A stretch of 64,000 nucleotides of DNA from DATBLE01 sp963734065 (GTDB lineage: Bacteria > Actinomycetota > Thermoleophilia > Gaiellales > Gaiellaceae): assembly GCA_963734065.1 (NCBI GenBank), contig CAVTFN010000007.1, forward strand, positions 62,001-126,000, in the 5' to 3' direction. Below are positions 1 through 15,806 of the stretch, piece after piece (position 1 is the stretch's first letter; every line of letters begins with the position of its first letter). Made by a program: the position numbers and the translations under genes. The notes under the pieces were generated by a model. The model worked only from the letters and a program-made list of their open reading frames with translations, did no database searches and was not told the DNA's origin.

Positions 1-6
1 GCAGGT

Positions 7-24
7 GCCAGAGCTTGCTCTGGC
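7..24 (+). promoter_or_regulatory. Hairpin just upstream of rplK
   Basis: GCCAGAGC and GCTCTGGC form a perfect 8-bp stem around a two-base centre, 28 bases before the rplK start. The position suits an intercistronic attenuator, a processing site, or part of an L1/L11 translational control region. Which of these it is cannot be told because the upstream gene lies outside the window. Confidence 0.45.
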
Positions 25-52
25 TTCTGCACAGTTTCCTAGGAAGAGAGAG

Positions 53-478
53 ATGGCTAAGAAGGTTCTAACGCTCATCAAACTGCAGATCCCCGGCGGG
101 CAGGCCAACCCGGCGCCGCCGGTCGGCCCTGCCCTCGGCCAGCACGGCGTGAACATCATGGAGTTCTGCAAGGCGTTCAACGCGCAGACGCAGCAGGACA
201 ACGGCCGCATCATCCCGGTCGAGATCACCGTCTACGAGGACCGCTCGTTCACCTTCATCACGAAGACGCCGCCCGCGGCGGTGCTGATCAAGGAGGCGCT
301 GAACCTCCAGAAGGGCTCGGCCGAGCCGAACCGCGACAAGGTCGGCCGGCTGCGCAAGGAGCAGGTACGGCAGATCGCGGAGGCCAAGATGCCCGACCTG
401 AACGCCCGCGACGTCGAGGCCGCGATGCTCGTCATCGCCGGAACCGCGCGTTCGATGGGCGTGGAGGTGGAGTCTTGA
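53..478 (+). CDS. rplK: 50S ribosomal protein L11
   Basis: Encodes the 141-residue L11 protein of the large-subunit GTPase-associated centre, where it binds 23S rRNA and helps factor turnover. The N-terminus starts MAKKVLTLIK and is followed by the diagnostic proline-rich loop PAPPVGPALGQHGVNIM, which fits the family closely. The ATG at 53 is preceded by GGAAGAGAG. An earlier in-frame GTG at 5 would add 16 residues absent from the family and is rejected. The stop codon overlaps the TTG start of rplA (TTGA), indicating translational coupling. Length is normal (about 141-142 residues). L11 pairs with L1 downstream, as in most bacteria. Confidence 0.97.
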   Translation: MAKKVLTLIKLQIPGGQANPAPPVGPALGQHGVNIMEFCKAFNAQTQQDNGRIIPVEITVYEDRSFTFITKTPPAAVLIKEALNLQKGSAEPNRDKVGRLRKEQVRQIAEAKMPDLNARDVEAAMLVIAGTARSMGVEVES

Positions 479-1209
479 GCCAGCACGGAAAGAAGTACCG
501 CAACGCGCGCGGCGCGATCGACCGCGAGCAGGCGTACTCGCCGCTGGAGGCGATCGAGATGCTCAAGGGCTGGGACGGCCCGAAGTTCGACGAGACCGTG
601 GAGGCGCATGTCCGCCTCGGGCTGAACGTCCGCCACGCGGACCAGCAGCTCCGCGGCACCCTGATGCTGCCCCATGGCACCGGCAAGGAGCTGCGCATCG
701 CTGTCTTCGCCGAGGGCGAGAAGGCCAAGGAGGCCGAGGCGGCCGGCGCGGACGTGGTCGGCGCCGCCGACCTGGCCGCGAAGATCGAGGAAGGGTTCGA
801 CGACTTCGACGTCGCGATCGCCACCCCGGACCTGATGGGCACGGTCGGCAAGCTGGGCCGCATCCTCGGCCCCCGCGGAAAGATGCCGAACCCGAAGACC
901 GGCACGGTGACGATGGACGTCGCGAAGGCCGTGCAGGAGTCGAAGGCCGGCAAGCTCGAATACCGCACCGACCGCGGCGCGAACGTCCATCTGCCGATCG
1001 GCAAGAAGAGCTTCGACGTGCGGCAGCTCCTGGAGAACTATGCGACCGTGATCGAGGAGATTGTCCGCGCGAAGCCGTCCGCGGCGAAGGGCCGCTACAT
1101 CCGGACGATCACCCTGACGACGACGATGGGCCCGGGTGTCCACGTCGACACGACGCGCACCCGCGGGATCACAGAAGAGCTGGAGGAAGCGGCTACAGTT
1201 ACGGCCTGA
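475..1209 (+). CDS. rplA: 50S ribosomal protein L1
   Basis: L1 (244 residues) forms the mobile L1 stalk near the E site and often represses its own operon by binding its mRNA. The L1 signatures GRILGPRGKMPNPKTGT and YRTDRGANVHLPIGK are present in order. The start is TTG at 475, overlapping the rplK stop by four bases, and the protein begins MSQHGKKYRNA as in other L1 proteins (S-x-H-G-K-K-Y). A leader-like gap of 147 bases follows before rplJ. The sequence shows nothing abnormal in the core; the last residues (EELEEAATVTA) form a short acidic tail. Confidence 0.96.
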   Translation: MSQHGKKYRNARGAIDREQAYSPLEAIEMLKGWDGPKFDETVEAHVRLGLNVRHADQQLRGTLMLPHGTGKELRIAVFAEGEKAKEAEAAGADVVGAADLAAKIEEGFDDFDVAIATPDLMGTVGKLGRILGPRGKMPNPKTGTVTMDVAKAVQESKAGKLEYRTDRGANVHLPIGKKSFDVRQLLENYATVIEEIVRAKPSAAKGRYIRTITLTTTMGPGVHVDTTRTRGITEELEEAATVTA

Positions 1210-1356
1210 CGACAGGTTCGGTCGCCCGAGACCGCCGGCAGCGAGAGCAGAAGCCCGGCGCAGGCGTCCAGCAACGAGAGTCTTTTCTCGCTTGTTCGGG
1301 CGCCCAAGGGGCGCTCGAACCATTTCCGGAGGCTCCGCTAGCTAAAGGACAGTGGA
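1210..1356 (+). promoter_or_regulatory. Probable L10-leader (autoregulatory mRNA leader of rplJL)
   Basis: This 147-base spacer between rplA and rplJ is placed exactly where bacteria carry the L10(L12)4-binding leader that represses rplJL translation. It holds a strong hairpin at 1295-1319 (TTCG, a G-U pair, GCGCCC, loop AAG, GGGCGC, CGAA) and a smaller one at 1326-1336 just before the ribosome-binding region. The kink-turn typical of L10 leaders was not demonstrated by eye, so the family assignment rests on position and structure potential. Confidence 0.5.
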
Positions 1357-2088
1357 ATGCTGAAAGCTGACAAGGAACGGATCGTCGAGGAGCTGACCGA
1401 GCGTCTGAAAACGACGCCGACGCTCTTCGTCGCCGACTACCGCGGTCTCTCGGTCACCGAGATCGACGAGCTGCGCACCAAGGTGATCGAGCACGGCGCG
1501 CGCTTCACCGTCGTGAAGAACACGCTCACCAGGCGCGCGGCTGAGGCAGCCGGCGCGGACACGCTGCTCGCCATGCTCGAAGGCCCGACGGCGATCGCCT
1601 TCATCGAGGCCGACGGCGACATGGTCGGTGTGGCGAAGGCGCTCTCCGACGCGGCGAAGACGACGAGGATCCTGTCGATCCGCGGTGGCATCCTCGACGG
1701 CAACCCGATCGGCGAGGCCGACGTCCAGAACCTCGCGACCCTGCCGCCGGTCGATGTGCTTCGCGGCCAGGTGCTCGGCGCGATCACTGCGCCGCTGACG
1801 ACGGTCGTCGCCCTGATCAGCGCGCCGGTGCGCGACTTGCTCGGGCTCATCGACGCGCGCATCGAGCAGCTGCAGGCCGAGGGACAGACGGAGGGACTGA
1901 CCCCGGAGGGGTCTGTCCCCACAGAAACAGCGGAAGAGTCAGAGACGGCAGAGGAGGCGGGGGCGCCGGAAGAACCCGTCGCCGCCGAACCGGAAACAGA
2001 GGAGCCAGTCGCCGAGGCAACGGCCGACGCGGAACCGGCGACAGACGAGGCTGCGACAGAGCAGCCGAGTTCAGAAGAGGAGGCATAG
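1357..2088 (+). CDS. rplJ: 50S ribosomal protein L10 with long acidic tail
   Basis: L10 anchors L7/L12 dimers on the ribosomal stalk. Residues 1-170 are a normal L10: the rRNA-binding N-terminal part contains LFVADYRGLSV and FTVVKNTLTRRA, and a C-terminal helix for L12 binding follows. The protein is 243 residues against a usual 165-180; the extra 70 residues are almost entirely E, A, P and T. A palindromic DNA element (1893-1919) is embedded at the junction and is translated as EGLTPEGSVPTETAEE. A degenerate half copy precedes it, giving EGQTEGL. ATG start at 1357; rplL follows two bases after the stop. Confidence 0.95.
   Translation: MLKADKERIVEELTERLKTTPTLFVADYRGLSVTEIDELRTKVIEHGARFTVVKNTLTRRAAEAAGADTLLAMLEGPTAIAFIEADGDMVGVAKALSDAAKTTRILSIRGGILDGNPIGEADVQNLATLPPVDVLRGQVLGAITAPLTTVVALISAPVRDLLGLIDARIEQLQAEGQTEGLTPEGSVPTETAEESETAEEAGAPEEPVAAEPETEEPVAEATADAEPATDEAATEQPSSEEEA
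1893..1919 (+). repeat. Coding palindromic element, copy 1 (in rplJ)
   Basis: Left arm GGGACTGACCCC, loop GGA, right arm GGGGTCTGTCCC. The 12-position stem has one central T-T mismatch. It is read in frame as part of the L10 tail (GLTPEGSVP). The following bases, ACAGAAAC, recur after the rpsE copy, so the repeated unit is longer than the stem. Confidence 0.85.
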
Positions 2089-2090
2089 CG

Positions 2091-2483
2091 ATGGCAGCAA
2101 CAGGCGTGGACAAGGTGTTCGACGATCTCGGGAAGATGACCGTCCTCGAGCTCGTCGAGCTGAAGAAGAAGATCGAGGACGAGTGGGGGATCACCGCCGC
2201 CGCGCCGGTTGCGGTTGCGGCTCCGGGCGCCGCCCCTGCGGCCGGCGACGGTGCCGCCGGCGGTGAGGAGCAGACCTCGTTCGACGTGGTGCTCTCGAGC
2301 ACCGGGGACAAGAAGATCCAGGTGATCAAGGTCGTCCGCGCGATCACCGGCCTCGGCCTGAAAGAGGCCAAGGACCTCGTCGACGGCGCGCCCGGCCCGG
2401 TCAAGGAAGGCGTGAACCGCGAGGAGGCCGACTCGATCAAGGCGCAGCTCGAAGAGGCCGGCGCCGGCGTCGAGGTCAAGTAG
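2091..2483 (+). CDS. rplL: 50S ribosomal protein L7/L12
   Basis: L7/L12 (130 residues) forms the flexible stalk dimers that recruit translational GTPases. An N-terminal dimerisation domain (FDDLGKMTVLELVELKKKIED) is followed by an Ala/Pro/Gly hinge (residues about 38-62) and the C-terminal domain with IQVIKVVRAITGLGLKEAK and KDLVDGAPGPVKEG. Length is normal. It lies two bases behind rplJ, and a palindrome 20 bases after the stop probably ends the transcript. Unusually, rpoB does not follow directly. Confidence 0.97.
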   Translation: MAATGVDKVFDDLGKMTVLELVELKKKIEDEWGITAAAPVAVAAPGAAPAAGDGAAGGEEQTSFDVVLSSTGDKKIQVIKVVRAITGLGLKEAKDLVDGAPGPVKEGVNREEADSIKAQLEEAGAGVEVK

Positions 2484-2488
2484 CCGCG

Positions 2489-2530
2489 GCGCAGCTCGAA
2501 CGGCAGTGACAGCCTTAAGCCTGTCACTGC
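2489..2530 (+). repeat. Dispersed palindromic repeat, copy A; likely terminator of rplJL
   Basis: GCAGTGACAG (2503-2512) and CTGTCACTGC (2521-2530) form a perfect 10-bp stem with an 8-base centre, preceded by GCGCAGCTCGAACG (2489-2502). The same 42-base unit recurs in inverted orientation at 48797-48838 with three differences, all in the palindrome centre. Position right behind rplL suggests terminator function, although no long T tract follows. Confidence 0.75.
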
Positions 2531-2714
2531 TTTGCGCCCGCGCCGCGCGCTGCGTGCGCGATGCTCGCTCGGTGGGGGAAACGGCCGTTTCTGTCCACGC
2601 GGCTTCGCCGCGTGATCCAGGGCACTGGCCCCGGCAAGCAAGACCGTCGGGGCCAGCTTTCCCCACCGACCCGTCCAAGACGCGTATTGCCACCGGTGTG
2701 TGGCCGAACGCGCG
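2531..2714. other. Intergenic region with nested inverted repeats
   Basis: No gene is seen. Structures present are CACGCGGC/GCCGCGTG at 2596-2614 (3-base loop), CTGGCCCCG/CGGGGCCAG (2625-2633 and 2648-2656) and an outer pair GGTGGGG/CCCCACC (about 2571 and 2661). It lies between the convergent ends of rplL and the AfsR-like gene, so bidirectional termination is plausible. The segment from about 2561 resembles sequence after rpoC (15490-15530). Confidence 0.5.
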
Positions 2715-5522
2715 TCACCCGCTCTCAGTGCCTTCGCCAAGGGCTTCGGCAACCGCTCGATCGAGCCCGAGCAGGCGTCCCTCGTCCTGGTACGAGTCCC
2801 GATCCTCCGGCGTGAGGGTGCGGCGCAGCGTCGCCGTCGTCTGGTCGTGGACCACCTGCTCCGCCGGGTCCAGCGAGGTGCCGATCGCCTCCAGGAGTGC
2901 GTCGGCCGCGCCGAGCAGTCGTGCGGCGTGGGCGCTTTCGCCGGCCTCGGCGGCAACCGCGGCGAGGCCGTTCAGCGCATTGGCCGCGACCTCCTGGTAG
3001 CCGAGTCCGCGAGCGAGGAGCAATGCCTCGCAGAGCGTGTCGGCGGCCGGTTCGAGCCGCCCGAGGTGGAGCTGAGCGAGCCCGAGGTTCAGGAGTGCGA
3101 GCCCGACGCCTTCTCGATGCCCGAGCTCCCGGGCAAGAGCGAGGCTCTCGTCGGCCAGGCGGGCGGCAGCCTCGTAGTCACCCTGGATCAGCGCGACGTT
3201 GGCCTGGTTGCCGATCGCCGTCGAGAGCACACGGCGCTCGTCGAGCGCTCGTGCGCGCTCGATCGTCTCCGCGTTGAGGCGCTGCGCGCGTTCGAAGTCG
3301 CGACGTGAGACGGCGATCACACCCAGGCTCAGGCTGCACCGCGCGGTGCCGCCGCCGTCGCCCAGCTGCGTGCACAACGCGTACGCCTCCTCGAGCGCCC
3401 TCTCGGCCTCCTCGTAGGCCCGCTGCTTGAGCGCGAGCACCCCGAGCCCGCGCAGGGCCTTCGTTCGCAACGCCGGCTGCTCGTCCTCGCGGTCGAGGAC
3501 GGCCTGGAGCCAATGACGACCCTCCCGCACGTGGCCCCGGATCAGCCAGAACCGGGCGACCGCACCTGCGAGACGAAGCGCAAGGTCGGGAGCCACCTCG
3601 AGCGACCAGCCGAGCGCAGCACGGATGTTGTCGTGCTCCACCTGGAGCCGGTCGAAGTACGTGACCGAGTCGCCGCCGGCGAGCGTTTCGGCCTCGGCCG
3701 TCTCCGCGAGCTCGGTCACCCACTCGGCGTGGCGCCGGCGTACGGCCGCGGCACTTGCCTCGTCGAGCTGCTCGAGCGCACACGCTCGAACCGTCTCCAG
3801 CATGCTGAAACGGCCGCCCGCCGGGTCGTGCTTGAGGAGGCTGTTGTCGACGAGGGATCCAACCGCTTCGAGCGTCGTGGCGCACACGCGCTCTGCCGCT
3901 TCGAGGGTGGCGCCGCCGGCGAACACGGCGAGGCGGCCGAACGCAGTCCGCGCCTCGGGATCGAGGAGATCGATGCTCCACTGGATCGCGGCGGTGAGCG
4001 TGCGCTGCCGGGCGGGGACGTCGCGCGGGCCCTGGCCGAGAGCATGCGGCAGGCGCTCGATCATCTCCGCCGGCGACAGCAGCTTGGCCCGGGCTGCGGC
4101 GAGCTCGATCGCCAGAGGGAGTCCGTCGAGCCGCCGGCAGATCTCGGCCACGCTCCGCGCCGCGCCCTCGTCGAGCACGAAGGCGGGGTTGACCGCCCGG
4201 GCGCGGGCGGTGAAGAGGTGCAGCGCATCGCTGCGGACGAGCTCCTCGAACGGGAGGTCTCCATCAGGAACCGGGAGCGGGGGGACCGGATACTCGTGCT
4301 CCGCCGACAGGCGCAACGGCGCCCGGCTCGTCGCGAGCACCAGCAGGCTCGGCGCCGCCGCTAGCAGGTCGGCAATCAGCGACACGGCCGGCAGGAGCTG
4401 TTCGAGGTTGTCGAGCACGAGCAGCATCCGCTTCGGTTCCAGGTGCTCGGCAATCGTCTCGATCAGCGGACGAGCCCCTTCCTGGACGTCGAGCTGATCC
4501 GCGATCGTGGAGGCGAGCAGTCGGGGGTCGGCGACGGGCGCGAGGTCGACGAAGAGCGCGCCGTCGCGGAGCTCCGGCGCGAGCTCCGCCGCGGCCGCGA
4601 GCGCGAGGCGGGTCTTGCCGGTGCCGCCCGCGCCGGTCAATGTCACGAGGCGCACGCCGTTCTCGCGAAGGAGCGCAGTGATCGCGGCGATCTCGAGCCG
4701 CCGGCCGACCAGCGGCGTGGGCGGGACCGGGAGGCGCGCGCGCAGGTGAAGCTCCTGCTCGGGCGCCGCCAGCCCGGGCTCCTGACGCAGGATCGAGCGC
4801 TCGAGCTCCTGCAACCTGGGGCCGGGCTCGATCCCGAGCTCGTCGACGAGGACGCGCCTCGCCTCCCGGCATGCCTCGAGCGCTTCGTGCTGACGTCCCG
4901 AGCGGTAGAAGGCGAGGATCTGCTGCTCGCGGAGCCGCTCCCGGTATGGGTGCTCGGCGACGAGCGGTTCCAGCGTCGCCGTCAGGGCGTCGTGCCTGCC
5001 GCAGGCGAGCTCGGCATCGTTCCAGAGCTCGACGGCTGCGACCCGGAGCTCCTCGAGGCGCTCCGCCTCGGCCGCCGTCGGCGCATCTCGCGGCAGGTCG
5101 GCCAGCGCCGGCCCGCGCCAGAGCGCCAGGGCCGTGCGCAGGCCGCCCGCAGCCTCCTCCGCGTCTCCGGCCGCAAGTGACCGGCGCCCACGTTCCACTG
5201 CCCGTTCGAAGCTCGCGAGGTCGAGTTCGGCGTCGTCGAGCGAGACGCGGTAGCCCGATCCGGAGGTCTCGATTCGCGCCGACCCCAGCGCGCGGCGCAG
5301 CTTGTGGACGTAGATCTGAAGCGACTCGACCGCCGATGCCGGCGGATCGCTTCCCCAGAGGCCGTCCACGAGCCGATCCCGCGACACGACCGCGCCCCGG
5401 GCGAGGAGGAGCGTCGCCAGCAACGCCCGCTGCTTCGGTGGGCCGAGCGGTACCGTGCCCGCGCCGACGAGCGCCTCGACCGGGCCCAGGATGCGGAACT
5501 CGATTGGTACTTCGGACCCCAT
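2715..5522 (-). CDS. AfsR/SARP-like transcriptional regulator (BTAD, NB-ARC, TPR)
   Basis: A 935-residue signal-transducing regulator. Residues 1-95 form an OmpR-type winged helix (FRILGPVEAL to GSGYRVSL). Residues 97-245 are a bacterial transcriptional activator domain, ending DELGIEPGPRLQELE. An NB-ARC ATPase begins near 270, with Walker A GAGGTGKT at 297-304, LLVLDNLEQLL as Walker B and GLPLAIELAAAR as the conserved P-L motif. The rest is TPR-like helices. The ATG at 5522 gives the correct start of the winged helix; the open frame continues upstream without homology. Known relatives control secondary metabolism, but no biosynthetic cluster is visible here and the target is unknown. The gene sits reversed between rplL and rpoB, separating two normally linked blocks, and diverges from the secreted-protein gene at 5674. 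Confidence 0.9.
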   Translation of the reverse strand: MGSEVPIEFRILGPVEALVGAGTVPLGPPKQRALLATLLLARGAVVSRDRLVDGLWGSDPPASAVESLQIYVHKLRRALGSARIETSGSGYRVSLDDAELDLASFERAVERGRRSLAAGDAEEAAGGLRTALALWRGPALADLPRDAPTAAEAERLEELRVAAVELWNDAELACGRHDALTATLEPLVAEHPYRERLREQQILAFYRSGRQHEALEACREARRVLVDELGIEPGPRLQELERSILRQEPGLAAPEQELHLRARLPVPPTPLVGRRLEIAAITALLRENGVRLVTLTGAGGTGKTRLALAAAAELAPELRDGALFVDLAPVADPRLLASTIADQLDVQEGARPLIETIAEHLEPKRMLLVLDNLEQLLPAVSLIADLLAAAPSLLVLATSRAPLRLSAEHEYPVPPLPVPDGDLPFEELVRSDALHLFTARARAVNPAFVLDEGAARSVAEICRRLDGLPLAIELAAARAKLLSPAEMIERLPHALGQGPRDVPARQRTLTAAIQWSIDLLDPEARTAFGRLAVFAGGATLEAAERVCATTLEAVGSLVDNSLLKHDPAGGRFSMLETVRACALEQLDEASAAAVRRRHAEWVTELAETAEAETLAGGDSVTYFDRLQVEHDNIRAALGWSLEVAPDLALRLAGAVARFWLIRGHVREGRHWLQAVLDREDEQPALRTKALRGLGVLALKQRAYEEAERALEEAYALCTQLGDGGGTARCSLSLGVIAVSRRDFERAQRLNAETIERARALDERRVLSTAIGNQANVALIQGDYEAAARLADESLALARELGHREGVGLALLNLGLAQLHLGRLEPAADTLCEALLLARGLGYQEVAANALNGLAAVAAEAGESAHAARLLGAADALLEAIGTSLDPAEQVVHDQTTATLRRTLTPEDRDSYQDEGRLLGLDRAVAEALGEGTESG

Positions 5523-5673
5523 GTCCTCGTCTACCGGCGATCTTAGGCCGCAGGCCGTTGCTCCGCCTTCCTGGTCGCATCCCCCAAAAGGGGTATGAAA
5601 AAAGCCGCAAACAGCGAGCTTTCTGGGGCACGCCGGCGTTTCGATGCTCCGGCGGCGGGAGAGGCGACGGGAT
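5523..5673. promoter_or_regulatory. Divergent promoter region with CCCC-AAAA-GGGG palindrome
   Basis: The 151 bases between the AfsR-like gene and the secreted-protein gene contain the palindrome CCCCAAAAGGGG at 5582-5593, followed by GTATGAAAAAAGC, an AT-rich patch unusual for this GC-rich DNA. It may be an operator for the neighbouring regulator. No confident -35/-10 pair was found on either strand. Confidence 0.35.
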
Positions 5674-6780
5674 GTGAGCGGACGCGGGAGACTGATGCTG
5701 GCCGTCCTGGTCGGCTGCGCCGCACTCGGCGGTCCAGCCGATGCGCTGGCGGGCGGCGGCCTCGGGGTCCCTAACCTCACCCCGGCACCCGTTTCGGGCG
5801 CCGCGTCGAATGCGAAGAGCACGCTGCAGCCGAGCCTGACCTCCGCCGTCACGCAGACGGCGACGCAGGTGACGAGCTCGACGACGCAGGTCGTCGCAGG
5901 AGTGACCCAGACGGCAGCTTCCGCAACGTCCATCGCTTCGACGGCGGCCCAGTCGGCAAAGCCGGCGGCCGGCCAGGCCACCACCTTGGTCGGGAAGACG
6001 GTCGAGGCCGCCGCTGCCCCGGTCGTCGAGACCGCCCAGCAGACGGTTGCGCCGGTCGTGCAGACGGTCGTTCAGGTGACCCGGCCCGTGACCGCGGAGG
6101 TCGCGGAGGTCGCCGCCCCCGTGGTCGAGACGGTGACGCAGGCTGCGGCTCCGGTTGCGGCCGCAGTGGACGTGGTCGCCGCGCCGAGACGGGCCGGCGG
6201 TGAGCCGGCCGCCCCAGAGGACCAGACGCCTTCTCCTGCGGCTTCGCCTTCGCGGCCGGCGGCGCCGGCGAGCCATGCGACGGCTCCCAGCGATACGGCC
6301 GGCGACACCGCGTCGGCGGTGCCGGCTCCGCACGCCGCTCCGTCGACGGTCGTCGCCCCGGCTCCCGCACCGGCGGATGCGCGGCCAGCACGGCCTCACC
6401 GGGCAGCCCCGAGCCCGAGCTCACCCGCCCGGCGGCTCGCTCCTGCCCGCCCGCACCCGGTCGCCCCGCAGCCTCGCGTCCCCAGCCTTCCCGCCGCCGC
6501 CAGGGAGACCGCCTCGAGCGCGGCCCCCACAGCGGTCGACGATCGACAGGGCCCCGCTCGCGTAGCGGTCGCCTCCGGTTGGCCTCAGCGGGGGCTCCTG
6601 GGCTCGGCGAGCGGCAGAGGATCCACGGGCGCGCCTCCGCTCACATTCTTCTTCGGGCTCTTCGCGGCGCTCGCCGCGGTGATCGCTCTGGTGGCCCAGA
6701 GGCCGAGCCGATGGCTCCGGCTCTCACCGGACCTCGGCCGGCCGCCGCTGTTCGTCTCGGTTCTCGAACGCCCCGGCTAG
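5674..6780 (+). CDS. Secreted or membrane-anchored Ala/Pro/Thr-rich protein, function unknown
   Basis: Not recognised. From the GTG at 5674 the product is 368 residues. It opens with a probable signal peptide (MSGRGRLMLAVLVGCAALGG, then an Ala-rich cut region). Next comes a region built of V/T/Q/A quasi-repeats such as SAVTQTATQVTSS and PVVETAQQTVAPVVQTV, then a Pro/Ala/Ser-rich stretch typical of wall-spanning linkers. Near the C-terminus there is one hydrophobic segment (TFFFGLFAALAAVIALVAQ) followed by basic residues. No sortase motif is visible. GGGAGAGG lies about 8 bases before the GTG. ATG at 5644 or 5695 are alternative starts. The layout suggests an envelope protein of low sequence complexity. 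Confidence 0.6.
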   Translation: MSGRGRLMLAVLVGCAALGGPADALAGGGLGVPNLTPAPVSGAASNAKSTLQPSLTSAVTQTATQVTSSTTQVVAGVTQTAASATSIASTAAQSAKPAAGQATTLVGKTVEAAAAPVVETAQQTVAPVVQTVVQVTRPVTAEVAEVAAPVVETVTQAAAPVAAAVDVVAAPRRAGGEPAAPEDQTPSPAASPSRPAAPASHATAPSDTAGDTASAVPAPHAAPSTVVAPAPAPADARPARPHRAAPSPSSPARRLAPARPHPVAPQPRVPSLPAAARETASSAAPTAVDDRQGPARVAVASGWPQRGLLGSASGRGSTGAPPLTFFFGLFAALAAVIALVAQRPSRWLRLSPDLGRPPLFVSVLERPG

Positions 6781-6949
6781 CCCTCTCGGCTGTGCCTCTC
6801 GCCGGTCCCGGCTGATCCGGGCCGGTCGTCAAGCGTTCGAGAAACCGACATCCGCCTGGCAGCAGGAGTGCCTGCCTCACGGAGGTCCGTCTCCGACCTG
6901 ACGGCTATGGGAGAGAGAAAGGGAGAGAGAGCCTGACGGTAAGCAGGCC

Positions 6950-6982
6950 GGGGGAGCGGCGTTGCGGCATCGCCGCTCCCCC
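6950..6982 (+). terminator. Strong hairpin, probable terminator upstream of rpoB
   Basis: GGGGGAGCGGCG (6950-6961) and CGCCGCTCCCCC (6971-6982) form a perfect 12-bp stem with a 9-base loop. It separates the secreted-protein gene from the rpoB promoter. There is no T tract. Apart from this and the rpoB promoter, the 452-base gap 6781-7232 shows only a purine-rich stretch near 6908 and no gene. Confidence 0.6.
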
Positions 6983-7131
6983 ACCACACCGCGCAGCGTC
7001 TTCCTATCCTTCAGCCATGGATGCGCCGATTGCCGGGCGCCCCCAGCCCCACGAATACAGCGGCCAGGCGCTAGAATCCGGAATAGGCCCGGCCAGCGGG
7101 TCGTTATCTCTTTCGTGGGAGCCGATTTCCC

Positions 7132-7161
7132 TTGCCCGGAGGCATGGGTCTTCGCTATCCT
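7132..7161 (+). promoter_or_regulatory. Candidate housekeeping promoter of rpoBC
   Basis: TTGCCC (7132-7137), an 18-base spacer and TATCCT (7156-7161) match a vegetative -35/-10 pair about 70 bases before the rpoB start. An AGGGAGGA ribosome-binding site lies at 7218-7225. Confidence 0.55.
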
Positions 7162-7232
7162 GCAAGGTTCGCGCCCCATTCCGTTCGCCCGACCGCCGCA
7201 GCAGTAGACATCTCTAAGGGAGGAAGTTCCAT

Positions 7233-10820
<3,588 letters not shown>

Positions 10821-10863
10821 CGACGACGAGCGCTACACGAACTTCAGGGGAAAGAGGAACACT

Positions 10864-15477
<4,614 letters not shown>

Positions 15478-15502
15478 CGCTCGCCGCGCCTGGCTCGCTC
15501 TC

Positions 15503-15529
15503 GTGGGGGGAATAGCCGGTTCCCCCCAC
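15503..15529 (+). terminator. Terminator-like hairpin after rpoC
   Basis: GTGGGGGGAA and TTCCCCCCAC form a perfect 10-bp stem around TAGCCGG, 26 bases after the rpoC stop. There is no T tract. The segment also matches parts of the regions at 2561-2590 and 60755-60795, so it may belong to a small repeat family. Confidence 0.65.
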
Positions 15530-15624
15530 GAACCCCCTCCCCAACCGGGTTTGCACCTCAGTAACCGTCCTGGCCGCGGCCGCGCAGGTCGGCCGCGGCG
15601 GCGGTAGTGGCTCGCCGGTTCCCC

Positions 15625-15652
15625 TTGACCGGCGGCCTGTCCTGGGTACGGT
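15625..15652 (+). promoter_or_regulatory. Candidate promoter for the GGDEF gene
   Basis: TTGACC (15625-15630) is followed by a 16-base spacer and TACGGT (15647-15652), about 150 bases before the diguanylate cyclase start. The rest of the 329-base gap 15478-15806 contains the rpoC hairpin and a GC-rich inverted repeat near 15571-15600, with no gene. Confidence 0.4.
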
Positions 15653-15806
15653 TTGTCTTGCAGGTGCACGTTCGGCCTGCTGGGAGAGAGAGGACAGCAT
15701 GCGGCCCGCGCGTTTCGCGAATACGTCCAACCATGGCCTGAGGAGATCGGCGCGCTAGCGCGCGTCCGGTCTTGCGCAACACGGGACGGGCAAGGCCAGA
15801 ACCGGC

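Noticed and set aside
5..52. L11 starting at GTG 5
   Set aside because: The 16 additional residues do not fit the family, and ATG 53 has a proper ribosome-binding site.
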